Shown here: positions 17,235 through 25,395 of the stretch, piece after piece
Layout: each line of letters opens with the position of its first letter
Position numbering within the stretch: the stretch's first letter is position 1
Source of the DNA: Bacillus solimangrovi
GTDB taxonomy: Bacteria > Bacillota > Bacilli > Bacillales > Bacillaceae_N
Length of the DNA: 48,994 nucleotides
Direction of reading: 5' to 3'
Assembly (NCBI RefSeq): GCF_001742425.1
Contig: NZ_MJEH01000020.1
Location: 1 to 48,994 of the forward strand
Made by a program: the position numbers and the translations under genes
The notes under the pieces: generated by a model
The model's input: only the letters and a program-made list of their open reading frames with translations
Databases searched by the model: none
What the model was told of the DNA's origin: nothing

Positions 17235-17482
17235 TTATTTTCTTCTGTAATTAAATGAACTTTTTCACGATTGCATGATGGACAGTAAAAGAGATGGGGA
17301 CATTGTTCTTTTTCTAAATCTTCTGTGATTCCATCAGACATTTTCAACATATCAATGGATAAATACGCACTATAATCATCAAAATAATCCATTATTCTTC
17401 CTTTGTCCTGCATAGTCACCTTACAACTTGAACAATATACGGAGATACTTCGAAATTGATTACAAAGTGGACATAATGCCAT
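17231..17482 (-). CDS. Zinc-ribbon-like hypothetical protein
   Basis: This 83-residue soluble protein carries CPLC (residues 4-7), CSSC (17-20) and a C-terminal CPHLFYCPSC, giving cysteines for one or two zinc sites. The middle is acidic and helical (MDYFDDYSAYLS). I do not recognise the family; a zinc-ribbon adaptor or nucleic-acid binder is plausible, but nothing shows which. AAAGGAG lies 8 nt before ATG 17482. It is directly upstream of the ABC operon with no terminator between, so some read-through is likely. Confidence 0.75.
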   Translation of the reverse strand: MALCPLCNQFRSISVYCSSCKVTMQDKGRIMDYFDDYSAYLSIDMLKMSDGITEDLEKEQCPHLFYCPSCNREKVHLITEENN

Positions 17483-17631
17483 TGGAACAACTCCTTTCTA
17501 TTAAAAGGAACTTCACTACTAAGATTCCTTCACTTAGAACAGCACTGTACGTATCTCTCCTTCATTCATTTTCTCCAAGGGCACATAATATGTATACGTT
17601 ATTGAGACTTCCTTAATGGCCATAAATTAAC

Positions 17632-17661
17632 AGAATAGCTTTTCTATGAAGAGGCATTATA
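17632..17661 (+). promoter_or_regulatory. Sigma-G-type promoter of the SASP gene
   Basis: AGAATA (17632-17637), a 17-nt spacer and CATTATA (17655-17661) fit the forespore sigma-G consensus (TGAATA, CATnnTA) well. Transcription would start near 17668, so the tRNA-like element at 17686-17750 lies inside the SASP mRNA leader. Confidence 0.65.
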
Positions 17662-17685
17662 AGTACTAACAAAGCAACACACCAA

Positions 17686-17750
17686 TGGGTCAATGCTAGG
17701 TAGCAGACGATATATTTGTCTAACTGGTTCGATTCCAGAAGACCCAACCA
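17686..17750 (+). ncRNA. tRNA-like structure in the SASP mRNA leader
   Basis: Reading 5' to 3': an acceptor strand TGGGTC (17686-17691); a short D-arm GCTAGGTAGC (17694-17703) keeping the GGTAG core; an anticodon-like arm GACG-ATATATT-TGTC (17706-17720), with U33 kept and AUA in the anticodon place; a T-arm CTGGTTCGATTCCAG with the exact GGTTCGATTCC consensus; then GACCCA pairing with the acceptor, discriminator A and encoded CCA. At 65 nt it is about 10 nt shorter than a normal tRNA, with reduced D-arm, anticodon stem and variable loop and an A-A mismatch at the base of the acceptor. It is either a degenerate tRNA or a tRNA-like RNA. Confidence 0.65.
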
Positions 17751-17784
17751 TTTTAGTAATTTATTCACAAAGGAGTGGACAATA

Positions 17785-18003
17785 ATGCAAGCACAATCAA
17801 ATAACAACAGTTCAAATCAGTTAGTCGTACCTGGTGTACAACAAGCTATTGATCAAATGAAATACGAAATCGCTCAAGAATTTGGTGTTCAATTAGGACC
17901 TGATGCAACTTCTCGTGCAAATGGTTCTGTAGGTGGAGAGATTACAAAACGTCTCGTTCAAATGGCTGAGCAACAAATGGGTGGCTACGGTCAACAACAA
18001 TAA
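17785..18003 (+). CDS. Alpha/beta-type small acid-soluble spore protein
   Basis: This 72-residue SASP has the family blocks: [20 protein letters not shown], with the GPR protease cleavage region (YEIAQEFGV), then [20 protein letters not shown]. It saturates spore DNA, protects it from UV and heat, and is degraded at germination for amino acids. A longer frame opens upstream, but AAAGGAG 9 nt before ATG 17785 marks the start. A sigma-G-like promoter and a tRNA-like leader precede it. It is similar to SspA/SspB; which paralogue cannot be told. Confidence 0.95.
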   Translation: MQAQSNNNSSNQLVVPGVQQAIDQMKYEIAQEFGVQLGPDATSRANGSVGGEITKRLVQMAEQQMGGYGQQQ

Positions 18004-18023
18004 CAACTAAATAACAATGGCAT

Positions 18024-18055
18024 AACACCCCCCAAGTAAAAAGCTTGGGGGGTTA
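18024..18055 (+). terminator. Terminator of the SASP gene
   Basis: CCCCCCAAG (18028-18036) pairs with CTTGGGGGG (18044-18052), with weaker AAC/GTT pairs outside. The stem is very stable; the U-tract (TTACGTTATCTT) is poor. Confidence 0.8.
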
Positions 18056-18164
18056 CGTTATCTTAAATCATCCAAGATTTTTTATTAATAGCATTAGTTA
18101 TGTTGAATGTAATATAATAGTTACCTTTTTTAAAAATATAGGGATTTTGATCTGAGTTTTTACT

Positions 18165-19556
18165 TTATAATTTATTTGGATATGTCATTTTTGTAGGATC
18201 GACAAGCTTATCAAATTGTTCTGCTGATAAGTATCCAATTTTTATACTCGCTTCTTTTAATGTCAATCCATGCTTGTGAGCAAGCTTTGCAATTTCTGCA
18301 GCTTTTTCATATCCAATATGAGGATTTAGCGCTGTAACAAGCATTAACGAATCATTCAGATGTTGCTTAATTTGTACCTCATTTGGCTCAATACCTTCTG
18401 CACACTTATCATTGAATGAAATAAGAGAATTAGATACCAACTGAACAGATTGCAAAAAATTATAAATAATCACCGGCTTAAAAACATTTAATTCAAAATT
18501 CCCCTGGCTTGCTGCAAATCCAATTGTTGTATCATTGCCCATTATCTGAGTTGCCACCATTGTCATTGCTTCACTCTGTGTAGGGTTAACCTTACCAGGC
18601 ATAATTGAACTTCCAGGTTCATTTGCAGGAATCGTTAATTCCCCAATACCACACCTTGGTCCACTTGCTAACCAACGAACATCATTCGCAATTTTCATTA
18701 AGTCTGCTGACAATGCCTTTAGTGCTCCGTGTACATAAACCATTTCATCATGGCTTGTCAGTGCATGGAATTTATTCTGTGCAGATATAAAGATTATATT
18801 CGTATACTTACTAATTTCATTCGATATCTCTTCTCCAAACTGAGGATGAGCATTGATTCCTGTGCCGACTGCTGTACCACCGATTGCAAGTTCTTTCATC
18901 ATTTTCAAACTATCCGTAATCATTTTTTGACTTTTTTCGAGCATTCGTACCCAACCACTTATTTCCTGACCTAACGTTAAAGGTGTTGCATCTTGAAGAT
19001 GTGTACGGCCAATTTTTATAATATCTTCATTGTCATTGCTTTTCTTTTGCAATGTACAATGTAATTTTTTTAGAGATGGTAGAAGCTGATTTTCAATTGC
19101 CATAACTCCAGCAATATGCATTGCTGTTGGGAAAGTATCATTCGAGCTTTGTGAACGGTTTACATCATCATTGGGATGTAGACGTAGATCACTTCCGTTC
19201 TCAATTAATAACTCATTACCTCTTCTTGATATCACTTCATTAACATTCATATTTGTTTGCGTTCCACTACCCGTTTGCCACACTTTTAATGGAAAGTGCT
19301 CATCTAACTTTCCTTCTATAATTTCATCAGCTGCATTCATAATTGCATTAGCCTTATCTTGCTCTAAATTTGCTAAGGAAACGTTCACTATTGCTGCACT
19401 CTTTTTTAAGATGGCCATTGCACGAATTACTTCTATCGGCATCAATTCTTGTCCAATTTGAAAGTTCTCACGACTTCGCTCTGTTTGTGCTCCCCATAAC
19501 TTATCAATCGGTACCTTCATTTCGCCTAATGTATCACGCTCAATTCGATAATCCAT
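18165..19556 (-). CDS. citG: Class II fumarate hydratase
   Basis: This 463-residue enzyme interconverts fumarate and malate in the TCA cycle as a homotetramer without an iron-sulfur cluster. The superfamily signature [10 protein letters not shown] is at residues 315-324, the catalytic His is His186 (GRTHLQDA), and [13 protein letters not shown] (about 96-108) and [12 protein letters not shown] (about 129-140) bind substrate. Length matches FumC/CitG. AGGGGG precedes ATG 19556. It is a single-gene unit; no clear terminator follows it. Confidence 0.97.
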   Translation of the reverse strand: MDYRIERDTLGEMKVPIDKLWGAQTERSRENFQIGQELMPIEVIRAMAILKKSAAIVNVSLANLEQDKANAIMNAADEIIEGKLDEHFPLKVWQTGSGTQTNMNVNEVISRRGNELLIENGSDLRLHPNDDVNRSQSSNDTFPTAMHIAGVMAIENQLLPSLKKLHCTLQKKSNDNEDIIKIGRTHLQDATPLTLGQEISGWVRMLEKSQKMITDSLKMMKELAIGGTAVGTGINAHPQFGEEISNEISKYTNIIFISAQNKFHALTSHDEMVYVHGALKALSADLMKIANDVRWLASGPRCGIGELTIPANEPGSSIMPGKVNPTQSEAMTMVATQIMGNDTTIGFAASQGNFELNVFKPVIIYNFLQSVQLVSNSLISFNDKCAEGIEPNEVQIKQHLNDSLMLVTALNPHIGYEKAAEIAKLAHKHGLTLKEASIKIGYLSAEQFDKLVDPTKMTYPNKL

Positions 19557-19649
19557 ATATGCCCCCTATTTTCGTTTATAAGTGTTATACCTATGTTCTA
19601 ACCTTTCTAATCAATGGCTAAACACACTTGAAAATAGATTTTATAAGTT

Positions 19650-19688
19650 AATAAAAAAATCTATGCGTTATTCACGAAACGCATAGAT
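19650..19688 (-). terminator. Terminator of the universal stress protein gene
   Basis: ATCTATGCGTT (19659-19669) and AACGCATAGAT (19678-19688) form the stem, followed on the minus strand by a run of T's. It lies about 110 nt past the stop codon. Confidence 0.85.
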
Positions 19689-19800
19689 CGGAAATTAATT
19701 TTAATATGGAAGCTACAATAACATTATAGTAAGAAAAATGACCAATTATAACTACTTGAAAAACTGCATTATTCATCATTTTATTATTGAAAAAATTTTT

Positions 19801-20220
19801 TTATTTTACAATTAAAACTGGACTTTCAACACGTTGTGCAATTTTATGACTAACACTACCAAGTACCATTTCTTGAAGTGCATTTAACCCTCTACTGCCT
19901 ACAACAACTAAATCGAATCCTTCATCATTTGCAATTCGGACTATTTTGTCACCTGCATCACCGTATTCTCTACGCAACTTATATGAAATACCTGCTTCTT
20001 CAAACATTTCTTCTGTTTGCATAAATTTATTCTTTCTTGATTCATGAATGTCTAGTGCATCCCAATGGTGTAGAACTTCATTCTTAACCGTTGTGGCATC
20101 AACAACATAGATTATTTCAACTGTTGCATCATCATTTTGCTGTGCAATTCCAACTGCTTTTTCTGCTGCTTTGATTGCATGAGATGAACCGTCTGTAGCT
20201 AATAATATCTTTTTAAACAC
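19801..20220 (-). CDS. Universal stress protein UspA family
   Basis: This 139-residue single Usp domain has the N-terminal strand KKILLATDGS and the C-terminal nucleotide-binding segment VVGSRGLNALQEMVLGSVSHKI (G-2x-G-9x-G-S pattern), so it should bind ATP. Usp proteins act in the cytoplasm in stress or stationary-phase survival by largely unknown means. The frame opens with GTG (20220); the RBS there (GGATGG) is weak. It is alone, and no stress-sigma promoter is recognisable. Confidence 0.93.
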   Translation of the reverse strand: MFKKILLATDGSSHAIKAAEKAVGIAQQNDDATVEIIYVVDATTVKNEVLHHWDALDIHESRKNKFMQTEEMFEEAGISYKLRREYGDAGDKIVRIANDEGFDLVVVGSRGLNALQEMVLGSVSHKIAQRVESPVLIVK

Positions 20221-20330
20221 TTCGAAACACCATCCACTTCTAATAATATTAACTTTTACTTTTTAGTTACTTTCAAATTCTAATGTTCTTAGCGCAAAGA
20301 ATCACATATTGTTGAACAAGCATTTTAGCA

Positions 20331-20882
20331 CTAAGATACTTCTTTTGAAGTAAACAATTCATCCTGAATCCATTTTCTTAATGCTGGAATTTCCTCAACT
20401 TGACTACGTGTCATCGTAATTGGTTGCCCCTCAATAAGTTCAACTACATCGATAAAATCCTCTGCTTTCACTACACAATACTTATGGTACGGTGTTACAA
20501 TGATGTCTTCAATCTTTTTATTGATGTTTTCATAAAATAAATAAATACTTGCTCTTTCTTCTTCTTTTAACGACCACTCTTGACCTTCTATGTCCTCTGT
20601 ATTAGAAGAGGAATCAATCGTTTCTTCTTCTGGAGCAATATATTCTTTAATATTTGGATATGTAGGAGAGGATTGTAATGAAGCTTTTATTTCCCCTAAC
20701 ATTAATACCATTCTACTTAATGCATATAAGATAATCGAAAACATAGCTGTCATAACTAACATCAAGATTCCAATTTGAATATCACTAATCATAAAAAAAT
20801 AACCGAATACAAAACCAATTGCTCCTAGAATGAAACTTGCCAATGTCAAAAACATTGACAGTGTGCTTGAATGTTGGTGCAT
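20331..20882 (-). CDS. Two-helix membrane protein of unknown function
   Basis: This 183-residue protein has two membrane helices close together (about residues 10-32 and 37-63), an acidic Ser/Glu linker (about 85-105) and a soluble C-terminal domain (about 108-183) with no recognised motif. I cannot assign a family. GGAGG 8 nt before ATG 20882 rules out the slightly longer start. It would display the C-terminal domain on one face of the membrane, probably inside. It lies alone between the Usp gene and a 370-bp gap. Confidence 0.75.
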   Translation of the reverse strand: MHQHSSTLSMFLTLASFILGAIGFVFGYFFMISDIQIGILMLVMTAMFSIILYALSRMVLMLGEIKASLQSSPTYPNIKEYIAPEEETIDSSSNTEDIEGQEWSLKEEERASIYLFYENINKKIEDIIVTPYHKYCVVKAEDFIDVVELIEGQPITMTRSQVEEIPALRKWIQDELFTSKEVS

Positions 20883-21255
20883 CCCTAGTTCCTCCTCCAC
20901 CAAACTTATAAATTGAAAATTATAATGATTACTTATATTAATAATTTTCCTTTACATTTCATTATAAATCTACCATTTTATCATTACAAAGGCATTTATA
21001 GAGACAATACTTCTCAACTACCTGTATAATTTAATATCGGCTAATTGATACGAAAAATGAAATGTTATCCACCAACACTACATAAATCTTAAATTAATGG
21101 ATAATATCATTTCATCAATCTAATAATTGTAATTTGAGTGAACCAAGTAATTCTTGCATTGAAGGTTTCAAGTGGATGAGTACAGCACTTTTACTAAACT
21201 TAGTTAACTTTCTTAATAGACGAAAGACTATGACAGTCGTAAGGAGTTGAAAAAA
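20883..21255. other. Intergenic region with a possible 24-codon leader ORF
   Basis: The only candidate is a 25-codon frame at 21176-21250 (MSTALLLNLVNFLNRRKTMT, then four more residues), with GAAGG 10 nt upstream. Its stop overlaps the AAGGAG of the next gene, as translationally coupled leaders do. The rest is AT-rich with no hairpin or promoter that I can defend. Confidence 0.3.
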
Positions 21256-21876
21256 ATGAAAGTTTGTTTACTAGGAGCAACTGGACGAACTGGACAAGTT
21301 ATTCTTGAAACAGCAATTAAAGATAATTTAGAAGTTCATGCTTTGATTCGTTCACCAGAAAAAATACCGTTCAAAAATCCAAAACTTACCTTATTTAAAG
21401 GGAATGCACTATCGTTACCTGATCTTAAAAATGCTATGAATGGTTGTGAAGTTGTTGTTAGTGCACTGAATACAGATGGAAACAACACGATTTCAAAAAG
21501 TATGCCACTTATCGTTCAAGCAATGTTAGAAGAAGGAATTAAACGAATTATTACAATCGGAACCGCTGGTATTTTAAATAGTCGATATGAACACGGAAAA
21601 CTTCGTTACGAATCGAAAGAATCTAAGCGAAAAAGTACTAGAGCAGCCGAAGACCATCACAAAGGATTTAATGTATTACATCGATCCACTTTGAATTGGA
21701 CAATCGTTTGCCCAACCTATCTACCTGATGGTGAACTTATCGGTACCTGTCGTGCTGAAAAAAATCTCCTTCCTTTAAACGGAAGTAAAATCCATGTAGC
21801 TGACACAGCACTATTTGCATATAATCAAATCTACAATAACAACTATTTAAGAACGCGTGTCGGTATAGCATATTAG
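21256..21876 (+). CDS. NAD(P)-binding NmrA/BVR-B-like protein
   Basis: This 206-residue atypical short-chain dehydrogenase fold has the N-terminal dinucleotide motif GATGRTGQ (residues 7-14). An Arg/Ser pair after the second strand (IRSPEKI) favours NADPH. The Tyr-x3-Lys catalytic pair is not evident, as in NmrA-like sensors and biliverdin reductase B relatives such as YwnB. It could be a redox sensor or a flavin/quinone reductase. ATG 21256 lies 9 nt after GGAG; the TTG three codons earlier is within the RBS region. Confidence 0.85.
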   Translation: MKVCLLGATGRTGQVILETAIKDNLEVHALIRSPEKIPFKNPKLTLFKGNALSLPDLKNAMNGCEVVVSALNTDGNNTISKSMPLIVQAMLEEGIKRIITIGTAGILNSRYEHGKLRYESKESKRKSTRAAEDHHKGFNVLHRSTLNWTIVCPTYLPDGELIGTCRAEKNLLPLNGSKIHVADTALFAYNQIYNNNYLRTRVGIAY

Positions 21877-21965
21877 CACCTTTAAAACAAAATTCCCACT
21901 TCTGATGAGGAACCGTATCTCTCAGTTTTCAAACCCCTTTGATTAAATAAGTTCAATACACTAAG

Positions 21966-22001
21966 AAAAGCACATGAATTCATAATGAACCCATGTGCTT
22001 T
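21966..22001 (-). terminator. Terminator of the export operon
   Basis: AAAGCACATG (21967-21976) pairs with CATGTGCTTT (21992-22001), followed on the minus strand by TTTTCTTAG. It overlaps the end of the ABC-2 permease region and closes the TetR operon. Confidence 0.8.
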
Positions 22002-22003
22002 AA

Positions 22004-23188
22004 TTATGCTGATAGACTCGTATCTTTTTCTTGCTTTCCTGTCCAAAACCTTTGCATGCTTGAAATTACAAATGCAACAAAGAACGTACCTAAGCCCATT
22101 AACCCTAACATCAAGCAATCATACCAAACTGAAGAAAAATCACTTCCTTTGATATACAATTGCCGTACTCCATCGAGAAAATATGTTAACGGCAATAGAT
22201 GACCAATGACTTCCAATGCTTTAGGCATTGCTTCAAATGGCCAAGTAAAACCTGACAATAAAAATGATGGAAGAGCTATTAACATTGTTATTTGCGTTGC
22301 GCCTACTTGATTTGAAGAAAGTAAACTTGATAAATAGCCGATTCCTAGTAAAGCAAATGTAAACGTTACAGCTAACAAAATTACTGGCCAAAACACACTT
22401 CTTAACGGTAATTGGAACCAATAAATTGCGACTAACAACGTTGAAAACGTGTTGAACATTCCGATTAGGAAATAAGGAACGGTTTTGGCATAAGCAATTC
22501 TCCAAGGTACATGGCGCCATGCAATAAACCTATGCCATGCTCCACTCTCTTTATCTCTCGTCACTGTTAAAGCTATCCCAAGTAAAAGGACTTGCTGTAA
22601 TACTGCTCCAATCAATCCATATACTAAAAACTCGCTATAGTTAAATGTTGGGTTATAGAGAACTCTTGAACGGAATGGGACAGTTTGAAATGTTGACGTT
22701 ACTTCTTCCATTCGTGCCCCTTGCTTTTGTAACTTTTCAGCGCCAATTCCCGCACTTACGGTTGAAATGACTTCATTCGCTGCTCTAGTTGCTGAATTAG
22801 CAATTAACATATTACTACCATCAATTAGAGTAAGAACAGGTAAAACCTCACCGTCTTTAATACTCTTTGTAAATCCTTCAGGAATGATAACCGCTACTCG
22901 AGCTGTCTCATCTGCTAACGCTTCTTTTGCTTCCTCCTCAGAAAACAATCGTTCAGTAACTTTTAAAGAATTACTTTGATCAAAATATTGAATGATTTCT
23001 CTACTTAACTGACTTTCATCATGATCGACGACGACTGTCGTTAAGTCAGTTACGCGATGATTAGAGTAAAGATACCCAAACATAAGCGTATATAACAAAG
23101 GTACAATGAAAAGAACGGCGAATAAACGCCGATCGTTAAATATATTCCGCCATTCTTCTGTTATGACATTGCCGACCTTAATTTGCAT
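22004..23188 (-). CDS. ABC-2-type export permease (YhgE/Pip or YhbR-like)
   Basis: This protein of about 394 residues has the ABC-2 export layout: one N-terminal helix (about residues 20-40 of the product), a large extracytoplasmic domain (about 45-210) and five C-terminal helices. SGFTWPFEAMP and LLPLTYFLDGVRQLY are typical of drug and antibiotic exporters. No ATPase gene accompanies it, unlike most ABC-2 systems. Three in-frame ATGs are possible; the one at 23188 has GGTGAG 5 nt upstream and overlaps the preceding stop by 11 nt, giving translational coupling. It would work with the fusion protein upstream. Confidence 0.85.
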   Translation of the reverse strand: MQIKVGNVITEEWRNIFNDRRLFAVLFIVPLLYTLMFGYLYSNHRVTDLTTVVVDHDESQLSREIIQYFDQSNSLKVTERLFSEEEAKEALADETARVAVIIPEGFTKSIKDGEVLPVLTLIDGSNMLIANSATRAANEVISTVSAGIGAEKLQKQGARMEEVTSTFQTVPFRSRVLYNPTFNYSEFLVYGLIGAVLQQVLLLGIALTVTRDKESGAWHRFIAWRHVPWRIAYAKTVPYFLIGMFNTFSTLLVAIYWFQLPLRSVFWPVILLAVTFTFALLGIGYLSSLLSSNQVGATQITMLIALPSFLLSGFTWPFEAMPKALEVIGHLLPLTYFLDGVRQLYIKGSDFSSVWYDCLMLGLMGLGTFFVAFVISSMQRFWTGKQEKDTSLSA

Positions 23189-24461
23189 TGCTCTCACCAT
23201 TTTGTTTCCCAATCCACTGCATCGTCATGCCTGTAGATGTTTTGTCTGGCAAACTAGTAAACTCAACTTTCACACTAAAAGATCGTACATCTAATTCTCC
23301 AGCACTTTGCGAAGCTTTTTTTGTAGCAAAGTCAGCAACTGGAGAAATAACTTTAATTACCCCTTTAGTCGTTTGGTCTAACGCTGGAATGCTAACTGTT
23401 ACCGCATCTCCTACACTTAAATCAGTAATTTCATCTTCAGGGAAATAAAATTTAGCCCATCGCTTCTCATTCGATTCAAGAGTGAAAATTGGGTAACCTG
23501 TATTTACCAATTCTCCAAGTTGAGCTGACTGAGAAACAATAACACCATCAGTAGGTGCTTTTAATTCTGAGTAACTTAAATATGTTTTTGCCTCATTTAA
23601 TGCAGCTAATGCTTGTTGTTCGCTTGCTTCTGCAGATGTAATTGCACTTTGTGCCTGCTGCACTTGTGCACCAGCAGTTGCAACATCTTGCTGAAGAATG
23701 CTTACTTCACCTCGAGCTGCTTGGGCAAGAGCTAATGCAGCTTTCGCTTGCTCAAGTTGAGCTTTCGCCCCTTCAACCTCTTCTGTGCGACCACTTTCAG
23801 CCATTGCTTGTTGTTCTTTTACAGCTTCATATTCTGCCTTTGCTGTTTCATATTGTATTTTCGCTTCATCTAATTGAAATTGTGAGATGGCACCCTCGTT
23901 ATAGACCTCTTGCATACTATTATAGTTTTTTTCAGCAATTTTGAATGCTTCTTCTGTTGCGACTAACTTACTGTTCAGTTGGTTCTTCTCTTCTGGACGA
24001 GCTCCACTTTCAAGTGCTCGAACCTTTGCTTCAGCTGCTTTTACAACAGCCTCTGCTTGTTGCACTTGTTTATCTGTTGTAGATGATGTTACATTAACAG
24101 CATTTTGACCTTTTACTTGAAGAGCTTGAGCTGCTTGTTTCGCAGCATTCGCTTCAGCTACTTTTCCTTGAGTAAGTGCTACAGCTGCCTCTGCTTGAGC
24201 AACTTTACTTTCAAGCTCTTTACTTTCAAGACGTGCAATCACTTGCCCCTTCTTAACGGGTTCCCCTTCTTCAACTAAAATTTCTGTAATACGTCCACCA
24301 ATTTTAAAGCTTGCATCTACTGTATCTGCTTCTAGATAAGCTGTCGGTTGTGATAATGTGCTTCCTGTGCTACTTTCTACACTATTCACCGCCACCAATG
24401 TTGCGCCAATCCCAATCAATACAGCCATAACCGAAAATACAATCCATCTAAGATGTTTCAA
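23178..24461 (-). CDS. HlyD-type membrane fusion protein
   Basis: This 427-residue periplasmic-adaptor-like protein has one N-terminal membrane anchor (about residues 7-27), a split lipoyl domain, and a very long Ala/Gln/Glu-rich coiled coil (about 80-300). It then has the second lipoyl half and a beta-barrel (LKAPTDGVIVSQSAQLGE onwards). In Gram-positives such proteins stabilise export permeases at the cell wall. The start is TTG 24461 with GGGGGAG 7 nt upstream. It is the middle gene of the TetR operon. Confidence 0.92.
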   Translation of the reverse strand: MKHLRWIVFSVMAVLIGIGATLVAVNSVESSTGSTLSQPTAYLEADTVDASFKIGGRITEILVEEGEPVKKGQVIARLESKELESKVAQAEAAVALTQGKVAEANAAKQAAQALQVKGQNAVNVTSSTTDKQVQQAEAVVKAAEAKVRALESGARPEEKNQLNSKLVATEEAFKIAEKNYNSMQEVYNEGAISQFQLDEAKIQYETAKAEYEAVKEQQAMAESGRTEEVEGAKAQLEQAKAALALAQAARGEVSILQQDVATAGAQVQQAQSAITSAEASEQQALAALNEAKTYLSYSELKAPTDGVIVSQSAQLGELVNTGYPIFTLESNEKRWAKFYFPEDEITDLSVGDAVTVSIPALDQTTKGVIKVISPVADFATKKASQSAGELDVRSFSVKVEFTSLPDKTSTGMTMQWIGKQNGESNAN

Positions 24462-24481
24462 GTTCTTTCTCCCCCACTGTT

Positions 24482-25051
24482 TTAATACTCTAACCGATTT
24501 AGAAAATACTGTTTAACAAATAACAAAACTTCTTCATTTGAAAGTGGTTCATGATTTTTTTCCCAATCAACAACAAGTGAGATGTAAGTTTTGTACATCA
24601 CAAATGCAACCAGTTCTGTATGACAATCTGTATATTTCCCTTTTTCAATGGCTACATCTAGTCTTTTTTTAATGTAATTAACTACTTCATTCTCAAATTG
24701 TTGTAGTGCATCTTTTGCTGCTTGCGTACCTATTTCTCTTACTTCATCTGCAAGCTTCAATAGCAATGCATGTTCTTTACGGTATATTAAAATTCCATAA
24801 ATTCCTTTATGCAAGTTTTCACTAAACGACTTATCTGGCTCAACAGCATTATCCGCAGTTTCTCGCATTTCACTAACAAGTGTTCGAACGATTGCTTGTA
24901 ATAATTCTTCTTTGTTCGAAAAATACGTATAAATAGTCCCTTTGCCTACGCCTGCGATTTTTGCAATCTGATCAACTGTCGTTGCCTTATAACCAAACAT
25001 TGAAAAAGACTTCTTTGCAGCTTCAATTACTTTGGCTTGACGCTCATTCAT
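24482..25051 (-). CDS. TetR-family repressor of the export operon
   Basis: This 189-residue regulator has the TetR helix-turn-helix (about residues 8-55), with AGVGKGTIYTYFSNKEELLQ as its signature. The C-terminal helical ligand domain is unassigned. The first possible start lies inside the operator region; GGAGG 9 nt before ATG 25051 fixes the shorter form. It leads the operon, 20 bp before the fusion protein, and the inverted repeat at 25067-25095 is its likely site, so autoregulation and induction by an exported toxic compound are expected. Confidence 0.93.
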   Translation of the reverse strand: MNERQAKVIEAAKKSFSMFGYKATTVDQIAKIAGVGKGTIYTYFSNKEELLQAIVRTLVSEMRETADNAVEPDKSFSENLHKGIYGILIYRKEHALLLKLADEVREIGTQAAKDALQQFENEVVNYIKKRLDVAIEKGKYTDCHTELVAFVMYKTYISLVVDWEKNHEPLSNEEVLLFVKQYFLNRLEY

Positions 25052-25066
25052 CACACACCACCTCCG

Positions 25067-25095
25067 AATTGACCGAATTAGTTTTTTGGTCAATT
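25067..25095. promoter_or_regulatory. Putative TetR operator
   Basis: AATTGACC (25067-25074) and GGTCAATT (25088-25095) are exact inverted repeats 13 nt apart, starting 16 bp upstream of the TetR start codon. A repressor bound here would block the operon promoter. Confidence 0.65.
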
Positions 25096-25147
25096 GATAA
25101 AAAATAATTTAGCACAGATAAAAAAAAAAAGCAAACATTTAATAATT

Positions 25148-25190
25148 AGTGATCTTTATCACTACCACCATTATGTTTACCTCGTAAAAT
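25148..25190 (+). promoter_or_regulatory. Fnr-like site and -10 box upstream of hmp
   Basis: AGTGATCTTTATCACT (25148-25163) has the GTGA-N6-TCAC form of the B. subtilis Fnr/Crp-family site. TAAAAT at 25185-25190 is a fair -10 box; a start near 25197 would place the site centre at -41.5, the classical activator position. Control by low oxygen is inferred; NsrR or ResD sites were not recognised. Confidence 0.5.
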
Positions 25191-25204
25191 ACAACTATAA
25201 GAAC

Positions 25205-25350
25205 ATGTTCAAAAAGGAGGACAAATTGGGCAGAGAAGAACAAGACGGCGAGGTAGTGAGCACCTGAGTGTATGTTAGTAGGTACATGAGGAGCGGAAAA
25301 GCAAGCCAATGCAGTTATTCGACAGTCATTTTTCAGGACTTTTTGAACAT
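25205..25350. repeat. MITE-like element with 12-bp terminal inverted repeats
   Basis: ATGTTCAAAAAG (25205-25216) is exactly inverted at 25339-25350. The ~120 bp between is GC-richer than its surroundings and open to folding (GGCGAGGTAGTGAGCACC, GGTACATGAGGAGCGG). CTATAA occurs just outside each end (25195-25200 and 25354-25359) and could be a target duplication. I recall closely similar dispersed intergenic elements in other Bacillaceae, from memory only. It holds no gene, so any transposition would be in trans. It lies in the predicted hmp leader. Confidence 0.65.
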
Positions 25351-25395
25351 CACCTATAAACAATAATCCTAAAACATTTGAAGGAGAGATTCCCT

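Noticed and set aside
17716-17784. Longer SASP start 23 codons upstream
   Set aside because: It would translate the tRNA-like T-arm into a sequence unlike any SASP N-terminus, and AAAGGAG is placed for the ATG at 17785.
25139-25363. 74-codon minus-strand frame across the hmp leader
   Set aside because: It spans the terminal repeats of the MITE-like element and the promoter, with no RBS; the signal there is structural, not coding.
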